From positions 310,001 to 374,000 of the forward strand of contig NZ_JAAGWZ010000002.1 in the NCBI RefSeq assembly GCF_010686725.1: a DNA stretch of 64,000 nt, given 5' to 3'. Source of the DNA: Galbitalea soli. GTDB lineage: Bacteria > Actinomycetota > Actinomycetes > Actinomycetales > Microbacteriaceae. Under the pieces are notes generated by a model. That model did not search any database and had not been told where the DNA came from. It saw only the letters and a list, made by a program, of their open reading frames with translations. Shown in pieces: positions 20,239 to 28,856 of the stretch. The position numbers and the translations under genes are program-made. The number at the start of each line of letters is the position of its first letter. The stretch's first letter is position 1.

Positions 20239-20257
20239 GGACGCTGCGCGCAGCACG

Positions 20258-20354
20258 GCGCACACCGCGCGCCGCAGAGCGCACCGCGCGCCGCACAGCG
20301 CACACCGCGCGCCGCAGAGCGCACCGCGCGCCGCAGAGCGCACGCCGCGCGCGG
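20258..20354. repeat. GC-rich tandem repeat between map and infA
   Basis: Alternating 21- and 19-nt units (GCGCACACCGCGCGCCGCA-type and GCGCACCGCGCGCCGCA-type) make two 40-nt dimers at 20258-20337, plus a partial unit. They are non-coding, start 20 bp after the map stop, and end just before the infA promoter. The remaining 150 bp of the gap hold that promoter and the infA leader. Confidence 0.85.
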
Positions 20355-20370
20355 GGAGTATACGCCGCAC

Positions 20371-20400
20371 TTGGCGAATCGGGCAGGAATGACCTAAGCT
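20371..20400 (+). promoter_or_regulatory. Candidate infA promoter
   Basis: TTGGCG (20371-20376), an 18-bp spacer, then TAAGCT (20395-20400). It lies about 100 bp upstream of infA, immediately after the GC-rich repeat, and in a locally AT-richer stretch, so infA and the alpha-type genes downstream probably have their own promoter. Confidence 0.55.
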
Positions 20401-20498
20401 TGATCTTTGGTGTGTTCGACCCGTTCGTTCGGGTCGCGTTTTCACCACAATCCCATCCGCACGACCAGTATTCATTACTTTTTAGCGACGAAGAGGCT

Positions 20499-20720
20499 AT
20501 GGCCAAAAAAGACGGTGTCATCGAGATCGAGGGCGCAGTTGTCGAGGCTCTGCCCAACGCGATGTTTCGCGTTGAGCTGACCAACGGACACAAAGTACTT
20601 GCCCACATCTCGGGGAAGATGCGCCAGCACTACATCAGGATCCTCCCGGAGGACCGCGTGATCGTAGAGCTGAGCCCGTACGACCTGACCCGCGGCCGGA
20701 TCGTCTACCGCTACAAGTAA
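20499..20720 (+). CDS. infA: Translation initiation factor IF-1
   Basis: A 73-residue single OB-fold protein that occupies the 30S A site during initiation. ATG 20499 gives [20 protein letters not shown]; the open frame extends upstream but without homology. Conserved [20 protein letters not shown] and RGRIVYRYK are complete. A ribosome-binding site (GAAGAGG) lies just upstream. It is followed by two hairpins and rpmJ. Confidence 0.98.
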   Translation: MAKKDGVIEIEGAVVEALPNAMFRVELTNGHKVLAHISGKMRQHYIRILPEDRVIVELSPYDLTRGRIVYRYK

Positions 20721-20784
20721 GTGCCCACCGGGCACGCGAATGCTGGAAAGTAACGGCCCCGCCCGATCCTCGGATCGGCTGGGG
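20721..20784 (+). other. Two hairpins between infA and rpmJ
   Basis: GTGCCC-ACC-GGGCAC begins right after the infA stop (20721-20735). A second hairpin has CCGATCC (20763-20769) pairing with GGATCGG (20772-20778), extendable through CCCC (20757-20760) and GGGG (20781-20784). Neither has a T-run, so they may be processing or attenuation elements rather than full terminators. Confidence 0.4.
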
Positions 20785-20810
20785 TACGAAGACAGCGAAG
20801 AGAGAAAACA

Positions 20811-20927
20811 ATGAAGGTCAACCCCAGCGTCAAGCCGATCTGTGAGAAGTGCCGCGTGATTCGTCGTCACGGCAACGTCATGGTCATCTGCAAGAGCAAC
20901 CCGCGTCACAAGCAGCGCCAGGGCTGA
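20811..20927 (+). CDS. rpmJ: 50S ribosomal protein L36 (zinc-ribbon type)
   Basis: A 38-residue protein reading [14 protein letters not shown] at its start and RHKQRQG at its end. The zinc ligands are present as C11, C14, C27 and H33, so this is the zinc-containing paralogue rather than the zinc-free form used under zinc limitation. AGAGAGAAAACA precedes the ATG. It is embedded in the usual infA-rpmJ-rpsM order. Confidence 0.97.
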   Translation: MKVNPSVKPICEKCRVIRRHGNVMVICKSNPRHKQRQG

Positions 20928-20975
20928 TCGCCCGCTCGCTGCACCTCACAACTGAATACAGAACGACATCACGAT

Positions 20976-20990
20976 CCCGCGTCACGCGGG
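20976..20990 (+). other. Small hairpin in the rpsM leader
   Basis: CCCGCG-TCA-CGCGGG forms a compact GC stem in the 134-bp gap between rpmJ and rpsM. No terminator tail is present. The rest of the gap shows only the GAGGAGAA ribosome-binding site of rpsM. Confidence 0.35.
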
Positions 20991-21061
20991 GGACACCCGG
21001 GGTTGGAGGCCTCGGCACCGATGTCGTCCATCACCTCCACTCATTATGAGGAGAAGCCACC

Positions 21062-21442
21062 ATGGCACGTCTAGCCGGCGTAGACATCCCGCGCGATAAG
21101 CGCGTCGAGGTCGCACTGACTTACATCTACGGAGTCGGTCGCACCCGGGCACTCAAGACCCTGGCCGACACCGAGATCGATGGAAACATCCGCGTGAAGG
21201 ATCTGACCGACGACCAGCTCGTCGCCCTTCGCGACTACATCGAGGGCAACTACAAGGTAGAGGGTGACCTCCGCCGCGAGGTCGCCGCCGACATCCGCCG
21301 CAAGGTCGAGATCGGCAGCTACGAGGGTATCCGCCACCGTCGTGGTCTCCCCGTGCGCGGCCAGCGCACCAAGACCAACGCTCGCACCCGCAAGGGCCCG
21401 AAGCGCACCGTCGCCGGCAAGAAGAAGGCCGGCCGCAAGTAG
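21062..21442 (+). CDS. rpsM: 30S ribosomal protein S13
   Basis: A 126-residue head protein that contacts P-site tRNA and the intersubunit bridge. Diagnostic pieces: [29 protein letters not shown], and the C-terminal [19 protein letters not shown]. The lysine/arginine tail ([16 protein letters not shown]) is of usual type. ATG 21062 has GAGGAGAAGCC upstream. It is separated from rpsK by two GC hairpins. Confidence 0.98.
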   Translation: MARLAGVDIPRDKRVEVALTYIYGVGRTRALKTLADTEIDGNIRVKDLTDDQLVALRDYIEGNYKVEGDLRREVAADIRRKVEIGSYEGIRHRRGLPVRGQRTKTNARTRKGPKRTVAGKKKAGRK

Positions 21443-21443
21443 C

Positions 21444-21478
21444 GCGAAGCGTGTGCTTCGCTCCCCGCCACGGCGGGG
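21444..21478 (+). other. Double hairpin between rpsM and rpsK
   Basis: GCGAAGC-GTGT-GCTTCGC (21444-21461) is followed at once by CCCCGCC-AC-GGCGGGG (21463-21478). Both stems are perfect and fill most of the 66-bp gap. No T-run follows; possible RNA processing or attenuation site. Confidence 0.45.
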
Positions 21479-21508
21479 GCTCACAACTTTAGGTCTGAGG
21501 AGATCACC

Positions 21509-21907
21509 ATGGCAGCACCCAAGGCGGCAGCTCGTAAGCCGCGTCGCAAGGAAAAGAAGAACATCGCAGTGGGCCAGGCCCACATCAAGTCCACCTTCAA
21601 CAACACGATCGTCTCGATCACCGACCCCTCGGGTGCGGTCATCAGCTGGGCGTCGTCCGGTGGAGTCGGCTTCAAGGGTTCGCGCAAGTCGACCCCGTTC
21701 GCCGCGCAGCTCGCCGCCGAGTCGGCCGCGCGCCAGGCGCAGGAGCACGGGATGAAGAAGGTCGACGTCTTCGTCAAGGGACCGGGTTCCGGTCGCGAGA
21801 CCGCGATCCGTTCGCTTCAGGCCGCGGGCCTCGAGGTCGGCGTCATCTCCGATGTGACGCCGCAGGCGCACAACGGCTGCCGCCCGCCGAAGCGCCGCCG
21901 CGTCTAA
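21509..21907 (+). CDS. rpsK: 30S ribosomal protein S11
   Basis: A 132-residue platform protein with [20 protein letters not shown], the [15 protein letters not shown] helix and the C-terminal signature [17 protein letters not shown]. Normal length. TGAGGAG precedes ATG 21509. In many bacteria rpsD (S4) follows rpsK; here rpoA is next after a 152-bp gap holding a hairpin. Confidence 0.98.
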   Translation: MAAPKAAARKPRRKEKKNIAVGQAHIKSTFNNTIVSITDPSGAVISWASSGGVGFKGSRKSTPFAAQLAAESAARQAQEHGMKKVDVFVKGPGSGRETAIRSLQAAGLEVGVISDVTPQAHNGCRPPKRRRV

Positions 21908-21923
21908 GTCTCATCCGAAGGCT

Positions 21924-21952
21924 GGGGTGCCCGCTCGCCGAGCGGGTGCCCC
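21924..21952 (+). terminator. Hairpin with short T-run between rpsK and rpoA
   Basis: GGGGTGCCCGCT (21924-21935) pairs with AGCGGGTGCCCC (21941-21952) using two adjacent G-U pairs, with a 5-nt loop. A GTTTT tract lies about 10 nt later. It could terminate or attenuate transcription before rpoA, where the rpsD gene would classically be. Confidence 0.45.
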
Positions 21953-22059
21953 GGCACTCGGCGTTTTGCACGAACTTTCACAACTCAATAACGACGGGCC
22001 AGCCACCCGCTCGAACTCCAGGTGTCATATAGCGGACACTTCGCCGAAAGGAACAATCA

Positions 22060-23049
22060 GTGCTCATTGCACAGCGCCCCACTCTTGCCGAGGAAAACAT
22101 CTCGGAATTCCGCTCACGGTTCGTCATCGAGCCGCTCGAGCCCGGCTTCGGCTACACGCTCGGCAACTCCCTGCGTCGCACCCTGCTCTCCTCGATCCCG
22201 GGTGCCGCGGTCACGAGCATCCGCATCGACGGCGTGCTGCACGAGTTCAGCACCGTCCCTGGTGTCAAGGAGGACGTCACCGAGGTCATCCTGAACATCA
22301 AGGGCCTCGTCGTTTCGAGCGAGCACGACGAGCCCATCACCGCCTACCTGCGCAAGCAGGGTGCCGGTCAGGTCACCGCGGCCGACATCTCGGCTCCCGC
22401 CGGTGTCGAGATCCACAACCCGGAGCTCGTCATCGCGACGCTCAACGACAAGGCGAAGTTCGAGCTGGAGCTCACGATCGAGCGCGGCCGCGGCTACGTC
22501 TCGGCGACGCAGAACCGCAGCGAGTTCTCCGAGGCCGGTCAGATCCCGATCGACTCGATCTACTCGCCCGTGCTCAAGGTCACCTACCGCGTCGAGGCCA
22601 CTCGTGCCGGTGAGCGCACCGACTTCGACCGCCTCGTCGTCGACGTCGAGACCAAGTCGGCGATCACCCCGCGCGACGCCATCGCGTCGGCGGGTCGCAC
22701 CCTCACCGAGCTGTTCGGCCTGGCGCGCGAGCTCAACACGGCTGCCGAGGGCATCGAGATCGGCCCCGCGCCGGTCGACGCCGTGCTCTCCAGCGAGCTG
22801 AGCATGCCGATCGAGGACCTCGACCTGTCCGTGCGCAGCTACAACTGCCTCAAGCGCGAGGGCATCAACACGGTCAGCGAGCTCGTCGCGCTGTCGGAGA
22901 TGCAGCTGATGAACATCCGCAACTTCGGACAGAAGTCGGTTGACGAGGTCAAGGACAAGCTCGTCGAGATGGGCCTGTCGCTCAAGGACTCGGTTCCCGG
23001 GTTCGACGGCGCCCACTTCTACGGCGGCGACGACGACGAGAACAACTAG
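22060..23049 (+). CDS. rpoA: RNA polymerase alpha subunit
   Basis: A 329-residue subunit. The N-terminal assembly domain (about 1-230) has [20 protein letters not shown] and the [13 protein letters not shown] segment; the C-terminal promoter/activator domain (about 250-320) has [20 protein letters not shown] and [19 protein letters not shown]. It ends in an acidic GGDDDENN tail. GTG 22060 is preceded by GAAAGGAAC. The alpha dimer scaffolds beta and beta-prime. It is followed by rplQ after 54 bp. Confidence 0.98.
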   Translation: MLIAQRPTLAEENISEFRSRFVIEPLEPGFGYTLGNSLRRTLLSSIPGAAVTSIRIDGVLHEFSTVPGVKEDVTEVILNIKGLVVSSEHDEPITAYLRKQGAGQVTAADISAPAGVEIHNPELVIATLNDKAKFELELTIERGRGYVSATQNRSEFSEAGQIPIDSIYSPVLKVTYRVEATRAGERTDFDRLVVDVETKSAITPRDAIASAGRTLTELFGLARELNTAAEGIEIGPAPVDAVLSSELSMPIEDLDLSVRSYNCLKREGINTVSELVALSEMQLMNIRNFGQKSVDEVKDKLVEMGLSLKDSVPGFDGAHFYGGDDDENN

Positions 23050-23103
23050 GTTCTCCGCCACGCTCCCGACCTGACACTTTAGACAAACGAAAGAACCCCA
23101 ATC

Positions 23104-23700
23104 ATGGCTGCACCCACTAAGGGACCCCGCCTCGGCGGCGGCCCGGCGCACGAGCGCCTCCTGCTTGCGAACCTCGCGGCTGCCCTCTTCACCCACAAGA
23201 GCATCAAGACCACGGAGACGAAGGCCAAGCGCCTCCGTCCCGTCGCCGAGCGCCTGATCACCTTCGCCAAGCGCGGTGACCTGCACGCCCGTCGTCGTGT
23301 TCTCGCGGTGATCCAGGATAAGAACGTCGTGCACGAGCTCTTCACCGAGATCGCGCCGCTCGTCGAACTGCGTGAGGGCGGCTACACCCGCATCACGAAG
23401 CTCGGCTTCCGCAAGGGCGACAACGCCTCCATGGTCCAGATCGAGCTCGTTCTCGAGCCCGTCAACCCGAAGCCGAAGAGCGCGAAGAAGACGGCCGCGG
23501 CCGCCTCGACCGCTCCCGCGGCGAAGGCCGAGGAGCCCGAGGCTCCGGCCGAGGAGACCAGCACCGAGGAGACCAGCACCGACGAGGTCGCCACCGACGA
23601 GGCCACGACCGACGCGACCGCGACGGACGAGACCGCGACGGACGCGGCGAGCACCGACGCGGCTGCCGCGGAGGACGCTCCCGCCGAGGACGCCAAGTAG
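23104..23700 (+). CDS. rplQ: 50S ribosomal protein L17 with acidic tail
   Basis: A 198-residue protein. The first 120 or so residues are L17 ([20 protein letters not shown], then [20 protein letters not shown]). From about 122 there is a lysine/alanine linker, then a threonine/glutamate/aspartate/alanine-rich tail of about 60 residues containing the repeat pair [10 protein letters not shown] and further [12 protein letters not shown]-type units. L17 sits at the tunnel exit. Tails like this occur in some actinobacteria; their function is unknown. A strong terminator follows. Confidence 0.95.
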   Translation: MAAPTKGPRLGGGPAHERLLLANLAAALFTHKSIKTTETKAKRLRPVAERLITFAKRGDLHARRRVLAVIQDKNVVHELFTEIAPLVELREGGYTRITKLGFRKGDNASMVQIELVLEPVNPKPKSAKKTAAAASTAPAAKAEEPEAPAEETSTEETSTDEVATDEATTDATATDETATDAASTDAAAAEDAPAEDAK

Positions 23701-23724
23701 GCCTTCTCCATCCACAGTTTCACC

Positions 23725-23758
23725 AGTAGGGTCCCGCTCCACGGAGCGGGGCCCTACT
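23725..23758 (+). terminator. Terminator of the infA-rplQ unit
   Basis: AGTAGGGTCCCGCTC (23725-23739) pairs with GAGCGGGGCCCTACT (23744-23758) over 15 bp with one G-U pair and a 4-nt loop. It lies 25 bp after rplQ and 10 bp before the next start. There is no long T-run, as is common in high-GC actinobacteria. Confidence 0.8.
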
Positions 23759-23768
23759 GTGGTTAACC

Positions 23769-24794
23769 GTGTCGACCGTTCCTCTCCGCGACCGCGTTCC
23801 CGCCGTCGCCGCTCCGCACCCCGCTGACACGGCGGAGGTCGTCTGGCGCGCGGTCCAGCCGAGCGACCTGGACGCGCTCATGCCGCTCACCCGCGCGATC
23901 GCGTCGGTCGAGCATCCGGAGTACGTGGAGTCGCGCGAGGAGATCGAGTCGGAGCTCGCCCACTCCTGGATGCAGCTCGACGAGGATTCGCTGCTCGCGC
24001 TCGATGCGCGCACGGGCGACCCGCTCGCCTGGGGGCTCGTGGTCGCTGCCCCCGGCTCGGAGACGCTCGTGCGCTCGATCCTGCTCGGCGGTGTGCACCC
24101 CGCCGCCCGGGGCCGCGGGCTCGGCAGGGCGTTGCTTAACTGGCAGGATGCCCGCGCGCAGCAACAGCTGGCCACCCACGCGGAGGCGCTGCCGGCCTGG
24201 AGCATCGTGTACGCCGATGACCGGTCATCCGACAAGAAGCGGCTGCTGGAAGGCGCGGGGTTCACCGCGACGCGATGGTTCCTGGGGCAGGAGCGGGTCA
24301 TCGCCGATCCGATCCCCGAGGTGCCCTTCGATGATGGCGTCTCGATCGTGCCGTTCACCACAGAGCTCTCGGAGGCGACGCGACTCGCGAAGTCGGACGC
24401 GTTCCGCGATCACTGGGGCAGCCAGCCGACCACGCGGGAGCAGTGGGACGCGATGCTCGCCCTGCCGGTGTTCCGGCCCGACCTCTCCTTCGTCGCCGTC
24501 GACCGGGCAGGCAGCGTCGTGGGTCTCGTGATGACCGAGACCTCGCACGAGGACTGGGAGCTTCAGGGCTACTCGAGCGGATACATCACCCTCGTGGGCG
24601 TCGTTCGCGAGTGGCGGCGACGCGGGATCGCCCCCGCCCTTCTCGCCCGCGTGTTCCACGCCCTCGCCGACGCGGGCATCGAGCGCGCGGCCCTCGACGT
24701 GGATTCGGTCAACCCGACCGGAGCGCTGGGCCTCTACTCCGGCATGGGCTTCCACACCACGACGACGGTCGTCGCCTACACGCGGGAGTTCTGA
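23769..24794 (+). CDS. Tandem-GNAT acetyltransferase
   Basis: A 341-residue protein with two GNAT domains. The N-terminal one (about 20-180) keeps the acetyl-CoA loop GGVHPAARGRGLGRALLNW. The C-terminal one (about 190-341) has VGVVREWRRRGIAPALLARV and the terminal DSVNPTGALGLYSGMGF. The two-domain plan resembles mycothiol synthase MshD and related small-molecule acetyltransferases, but the sequence does not settle the substrate. GTG 23769 follows the rplQ terminator closely. The stop overlaps a possible CTG start of the downstream glycosyltransferase. Confidence 0.85.
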   Translation: MSTVPLRDRVPAVAAPHPADTAEVVWRAVQPSDLDALMPLTRAIASVEHPEYVESREEIESELAHSWMQLDEDSLLALDARTGDPLAWGLVVAAPGSETLVRSILLGGVHPAARGRGLGRALLNWQDARAQQQLATHAEALPAWSIVYADDRSSDKKRLLEGAGFTATRWFLGQERVIADPIPEVPFDDGVSIVPFTTELSEATRLAKSDAFRDHWGSQPTTREQWDAMLALPVFRPDLSFVAVDRAGSVVGLVMTETSHEDWELQGYSSGYITLVGVVREWRRRGIAPALLARVFHALADAGIERAALDVDSVNPTGALGLYSGMGFHTTTTVVAYTREF

Positions 24795-26677
24795 CGCGCA
24801 GCCGCGGCGGCCGGGCGCTCGCCCTCGGCGCGATCCTCCTGTTCTTCCTCGCGGCCTCCGCCTGGAACATCGGCCGCTCGGGCGTCGCCGGCTACTACTC
24901 CTCGGCCGCGCGCAGCATGAGCCTGAGCGACCGCGCCCTGCTCTTCGGCACCTTCGATCCGACGGCCACGATCACCCTCGACAAGCTCTCGGGATTCCTC
25001 GTGCCGCAGGCGCTCGCGGTTCGGGCCTTCGGCTTCTCCCAGTGGGCGCTCGCGCTGCCCCAGGTCGTCGAGGGGCTGGTCACGGTCGCGGTGGTGTTCG
25101 CGATCGCGCGCCGATGGCGAGGGCCTCGCACCGGCCTGTTCGCGGCGGCAGCCTTCGCGACGACCCCGCTCCTCGCTTCCGTCTTCGGCCACGTCATGGA
25201 AGACGCCCTGGTGACGATGTGCCTGGCCTGCGCCGTGCTGGCCTGGCAGCGCGCGGTCGCGAGTGCGCGCATCCTGCCCCTGGTCGTTTCGGGGAGCTGG
25301 GTGGCGATCGGCTTCCAGGCCAAGATGCTGCAGGCCTGGTTCGTGATGCCCGCTCTGGTGGTGGGGCTCCTGCTCGTGCCGTCGCTCGGTCGGGCGGCGC
25401 GATGGGGCCGGGCGGGGGTTCTCGTCGCGGTCTCCGTCGTCGGGTCGGTGGCGTGGATGACCGTCCTCCAGCTCCTCCCACCATCCGGCCGCCCCTACAT
25501 CGACGGCAGCACCAGCAACAACATCTTCGCCACCGTGTTCGGCTACAACGGAGTCAACCGCTTCGTGCCCCACCTCGTGCCTGGCGCGGTCGCCGACTTC
25601 GTCTCGACGGTCACGACGGTGGGGGCGAGCGGATCCTCACCCCTCAAGCTGCTGCTTCCGCAGGTCACGACGCAGGTGGGCTGGCTGTACCCGCTCGCGG
25701 GCGCGGGGGTGCTGGCGATCGCGCTCACCATCCGCCGCCGTGCCGACCGCGCCCTCGGGGTGGCGATGGTGCTGTGGCTGGCGACGGCGGCGCTCGTCAT
25801 CTCCGCCTCGACCGTGCCGCACGCTGCCTACTACGCCGCCCTGTCGGTTCCGCTGTCGCTGCTGGCCGCGGTCGGCTGCTCGGCGGCGGTGCGCGCCTGC
25901 CGCTCCGGGGCACCGGGGCTCGCGCGGCTGGCACTTCCCGCGCTCGTCGGAGCGCAGGCCGCGTGGACGCTCGTCATCCTGGGTGCGACGGGAATCGCGC
26001 CGCTGTGGCTGGGGATCGCCGTGGCGGTGCTGGGCGGTGCGGCGGTCATCGTGGCGGTGGCGAGGCGGCGCGGCGCGGTCATCCTCGCGGTCGCCTCGAT
26101 GCTTCTGGCGCCCGCCGCGTGGACCGCCTCCGAACTCGACCCCTCGCTCGCCGGCAGCGCGAACGATGCCTATGGGGGCCCGCGGCTCGAGTCGGTGGGC
26201 TTCTTCTTCCGGGCGACCGGCTCGCTCGTCGACACGAACACCTTCGACCACTTCGCGATCGCGCCGCCCGTGCTGTGGTCGCCGCCGCGCGCGCTCACCG
26301 TGGAACGCCGTGCCCTCGCGGGTTACGTGCGGGCGCACCGCCCGGCCGGGGGAGTGCTGTTCGTCGCCGACTCGTGGGAGTCGGCCGCGCCGTACATCCT
26401 CGATGCGGGACTGCCGGTCGAGGCCCTGGGCGGCTTCTCGGGCGCGGCACCCTCGCCGACCCTCGCCCGCGTGCGCTCGGGGGTGGCCGCAGGGGCCCTT
26501 CGGTTCTTCCTGCTCCCCACCCAGGTGCCCCCGCCGCACGCCCACCCGACCGAGCGCGAGCGGATTCTCGACTGGGTGACGCGGTCGTGCACGTGGATTC
26601 CCGACGACGCGTACGAGGGTGCGACGACGCTCGTGCGGCAGTCGCTGTGGGACTGCTCGCCCGGGGCGCCCCGATAA
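24791..26677 (+). CDS. Polytopic membrane glycosyltransferase (ArnT/PMT-like)
   Basis: About 628 residues if it begins at CTG 24791. The N-terminus has a membrane segment (LALGAILLFFLAASAWNIG), then the family-typical WN-x2-RSG-x2-GYYSSAARSMS and TITLDKLSGFLVPQALAVR, with the acidic residue of the first periplasmic loop expected in GT-C enzymes, followed by about ten further membrane segments and a C-terminal periplasmic region (about 455-628). Such enzymes move sugars from a polyprenyl-phosphate donor. There is no ATG, GTG or TTG between the GNAT stop and the first membrane segment; CTG 24791 overlaps that stop (CTGA). ATG 24917 would remove the first segment. Confidence 0.8.
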   Translation: MTRSRGGRALALGAILLFFLAASAWNIGRSGVAGYYSSAARSMSLSDRALLFGTFDPTATITLDKLSGFLVPQALAVRAFGFSQWALALPQVVEGLVTVAVVFAIARRWRGPRTGLFAAAAFATTPLLASVFGHVMEDALVTMCLACAVLAWQRAVASARILPLVVSGSWVAIGFQAKMLQAWFVMPALVVGLLLVPSLGRAARWGRAGVLVAVSVVGSVAWMTVLQLLPPSGRPYIDGSTSNNIFATVFGYNGVNRFVPHLVPGAVADFVSTVTTVGASGSSPLKLLLPQVTTQVGWLYPLAGAGVLAIALTIRRRADRALGVAMVLWLATAALVISASTVPHAAYYAALSVPLSLLAAVGCSAAVRACRSGAPGLARLALPALVGAQAAWTLVILGATGIAPLWLGIAVAVLGGAAVIVAVARRRGAVILAVASMLLAPAAWTASELDPSLAGSANDAYGGPRLESVGFFFRATGSLVDTNTFDHFAIAPPVLWSPPRALTVERRALAGYVRAHRPAGGVLFVADSWESAAPYILDAGLPVEALGGFSGAAPSPTLARVRSGVAAGALRFFLLPTQVPPPHAHPTERERILDWVTRSCTWIPDDAYEGATTLVRQSLWDCSPGAPR

Positions 26678-26687
26678 ACTCACCGGG
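26675..26687 (+). promoter_or_regulatory. Possible leaderless promoter of truA
   Basis: TAAACT (26675-26680) lies six bases before GTG 26687, so a transcript starting at the usual distance would begin at the start codon. There is no clear -35 and no ribosome-binding site. Confidence 0.4.
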
Positions 26688-27691
26688 TGGAGACCTCGCC
26701 CGAGCTGACGCGTCTGCGCCTCGACCTCGCCTACGACGGCACCGCGTTCGCCGGGTGGTCGAAGCAGCCCGGCCTGCGGACGGTGCAGGGCGAGCTGGAG
26801 GAGGCGCTCGCGACGGTGTTCCGCCGCGCGGGGGAGAGGCCGCAGCTCACGGTGGCCGGTCGCACCGACGCCGGCGTGCACGCGCTGGGTCAGGTCGCGC
26901 ATCTCGACCTCTCGCCCGCGGCGATGGCGACGCTCGCCGACCCGCATCGCGGCGCGCGGCGGCACCCGCCCCGGCGCCCGCGGGCAGCGGACTCCCTCAC
27001 GACCACCCCCGTAGCCGCCGCCCCCGCGGCCGCAGGCCCAGTGACCCCCGCGCCGACCGCGGACGGCCCCGCCGAGCGCGCCGCCCGCCTCGCGCGCCGG
27101 CTCAACGGCATCGCGGGGCTCTCGACCGACCTATACGTGAGCCGGGCATCCCTCGCGCCGGCGGGATTCGACGCCCGCTTCTCGGCGATCTGGCGCCGCT
27201 ACGAGTACCGCGTCGCCGACACCGCCGCGCCCCGCAATCCGCTGCTGCGCGGCCACACGGTGTGGTACCCCGCTGAGCTCGATGTCGCGCTCATGGACGC
27301 GACCGCCTCCGCCCTTGTGGGTCTGCACGACTTCGCCGCGTATTGCAAGCCGCGGCTCGGGGCGACGACCATCCGCACGCTGCAGGATTTCCGCTGGCGG
27401 CGTGATCCCGACGGCGTGATCGTGGCCGCGCTCCAGGCCGACGCGTTCTGCCACAGCATGGTGCGCGCCCTCGTCGGCGCGCTCGTTGCGATCGGGGAGG
27501 GGCGCCTGGCACCGTCACGCGCGGAGGGCATCCTGCTGGAGGGGGCTCGCACGAGCGAGTTCAAGGTGATGCCCGCGAAGGGTCTCACGCTCCTGGAGAT
27601 CGGCTACCCCGACGACGGCGACCTCGCCGCCCGCGCGCTCCAGACGCGCGCGCGGCGCGACGACGACCCGGATGCCCCGCCCACGGTTTGA
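26687..27691 (+). CDS. truA: tRNA pseudouridine38-40 synthase
   Basis: A 334-residue enzyme that isomerises U38-U40 of the tRNA anticodon arm. The catalytic aspartate is D61 in GRTDAGVHALGQV; LAYDGTAFAGWSKQPG starts the N-terminal half, and the C-terminal half has FDARFSAIWRRYEYR, FCHSMVRALVGALV and the final PAKGLTLLEIGY. An insertion of about 45 residues (85-131), rich in proline, alanine and arginine, makes it longer than most homologues (commonly 250-290). GTG 26687 appears leaderless. It is followed by the rplM promoter. Confidence 0.95.
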   Translation: METSPELTRLRLDLAYDGTAFAGWSKQPGLRTVQGELEEALATVFRRAGERPQLTVAGRTDAGVHALGQVAHLDLSPAAMATLADPHRGARRHPPRRPRAADSLTTTPVAAAPAAAGPVTPAPTADGPAERAARLARRLNGIAGLSTDLYVSRASLAPAGFDARFSAIWRRYEYRVADTAAPRNPLLRGHTVWYPAELDVALMDATASALVGLHDFAAYCKPRLGATTIRTLQDFRWRRDPDGVIVAALQADAFCHSMVRALVGALVAIGEGRLAPSRAEGILLEGARTSEFKVMPAKGLTLLEIGYPDDGDLAARALQTRARRDDDPDAPPTV

Positions 27692-27717
27692 CCACGCCGT
27701 AGCCGAGCGACTAATGT
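27688..27717 (+). promoter_or_regulatory. Candidate rplM-rpsI promoter
   Basis: TTGACC (27688-27693, overlapping the truA stop), an 18-bp spacer, then TAATGT (27712-27717). The implied transcript has a leader of about 135 nt before rplM containing a weak hairpin (GTTCCTCC pairing with GGAGGCGGAAC near 27779-27804), possibly regulatory. Confidence 0.55.
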
Positions 27718-27858
27718 AGACCCTTGGTGCCTGCGTCCTCCGGGCGTGTCACCCGAAGTTGAGCCCTCCACCGGCAGCGTTCCTCCTCTTTCTGGAGGCG
27801 GAACCTCCACGGAGCGGGATTCACGAACACCTCATTTCGACCAGAAGGCAGTATTACT

Positions 27859-28305
27859 GTGACTCGTACGTTCTCGCCCACCCCCGCTGATGTTCAGCGT
27901 GACTGGGTCATCATCGACGCGACCGACGTCGTGCTCGGCCGTCTCGCCAGCCAGGTGGCAACCCTGCTGCGCGGCAAGCACAAGCCCACCTTTGCTCCGC
28001 ACATGGACATGGGCGACTTCGTCATCATCGTCAACGCCGAGAAGGTCGCCCTCACCGGCTCCAAGCTCGCGCAGAAGAAGGCCTACCGCCACTCGGGCTA
28101 CCCGGGCGGCCTGACGGCGACCACCTACTCCGAGATGCTGGAGAAGCACCCGACCCGCGCGGTCGAGAAGGCCATCCGCGGCATGCTCCCCAAGAACTCG
28201 ATCGGCCGCGCCCAGCTCGCGAAGCTGAAGGTCTACGCCGGTGCCGAGCACCCGCACGCGGCCCAGCAGCCCAAGCCGTTCATCATTTCCCAGGTCGCCC
28301 AGTAG
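27859..28305 (+). CDS. rplM: 50S ribosomal protein L13
   Basis: A 148-residue early 50S assembly protein. Recognised from [40 protein letters not shown] and [23 protein letters not shown] 27859 is preceded by AGAAGGCAGTA. It pairs with rpsI 38 bp downstream, the near-universal L13-S9 order. Confidence 0.98.
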   Translation: MTRTFSPTPADVQRDWVIIDATDVVLGRLASQVATLLRGKHKPTFAPHMDMGDFVIIVNAEKVALTGSKLAQKKAYRHSGYPGGLTATTYSEMLEKHPTRAVEKAIRGMLPKNSIGRAQLAKLKVYAGAEHPHAAQQPKPFIISQVAQ

Positions 28306-28343
28306 CGCTGGCCCAGAGCACAAAGAATTTAAGGACTTAGCAC

Positions 28344-28829
28344 GTGGCGAAGATCGCAGACATCATCGACGAGGCTCCCGAGAGCTTCACGACCGAGACC
28401 CCCGCTTCCGAGGCGCCGAAGGCTCCCCGCGCGGTACTCAACGTTCCCGGCGCAGCCGTGGGACGCCGCAAGCAGGCCATCGCCCGCGTGCGTCTCATCC
28501 CGGGTGGCCAGGCCTTCACGGTCAACGGCCGCAGCCTCGAGGACTACTTCCCCAACAAGCTGCACCAGCAGCTCATCAACGACCCGTTCAAGGTGCTCGA
28601 TCTCCTGGGCAGCTACGACGTGATCGCGAAGATCACGGGCGGCGGCCCCTCGGGCCAGGCGGGCGCGCTGCGCCTCGCCATCGCGCGTGCCCTCAACGAG
28701 ATCGACCGCGAGAACAACCGCCCGGCGCTCAAGAAGGCCGGCTTCCTCACTCGTGACGCCCGCGTCATCGAGCGCAAGAAGGCTGGTCTCAAGAAGGCCC
28801 GCAAGGCGTCGCAGTTCTCCAAGCGCTAA
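28344..28829 (+). CDS. rpsI: 30S ribosomal protein S9 with N-terminal extension
   Basis: A 161-residue protein. The S9 core starts near residue 35 ([17 protein letters not shown]) and ends with the tRNA-contacting tail [11 protein letters not shown]. The first 34 residues are an acidic/proline extension ([19 protein letters not shown]), seen in many actinobacteria. GTG 28344 follows AAGGACTTAGC. glmM begins 27 nt after its stop. Confidence 0.97.
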   Translation: MAKIADIIDEAPESFTTETPASEAPKAPRAVLNVPGAAVGRRKQAIARVRLIPGGQAFTVNGRSLEDYFPNKLHQQLINDPFKVLDLLGSYDVIAKITGGGPSGQAGALRLAIARALNEIDRENNRPALKKAGFLTRDARVIERKKAGLKKARKASQFSKR

Positions 28830-28856
28830 TCCGCGCTGCGTAAGTCAGCAGCACCG

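Noticed and set aside
26939-27079. Frameshift or broken gene in truA
   Set aside because: The frame is continuous and both conserved halves are in the same phase; the segment is a low-complexity insertion.
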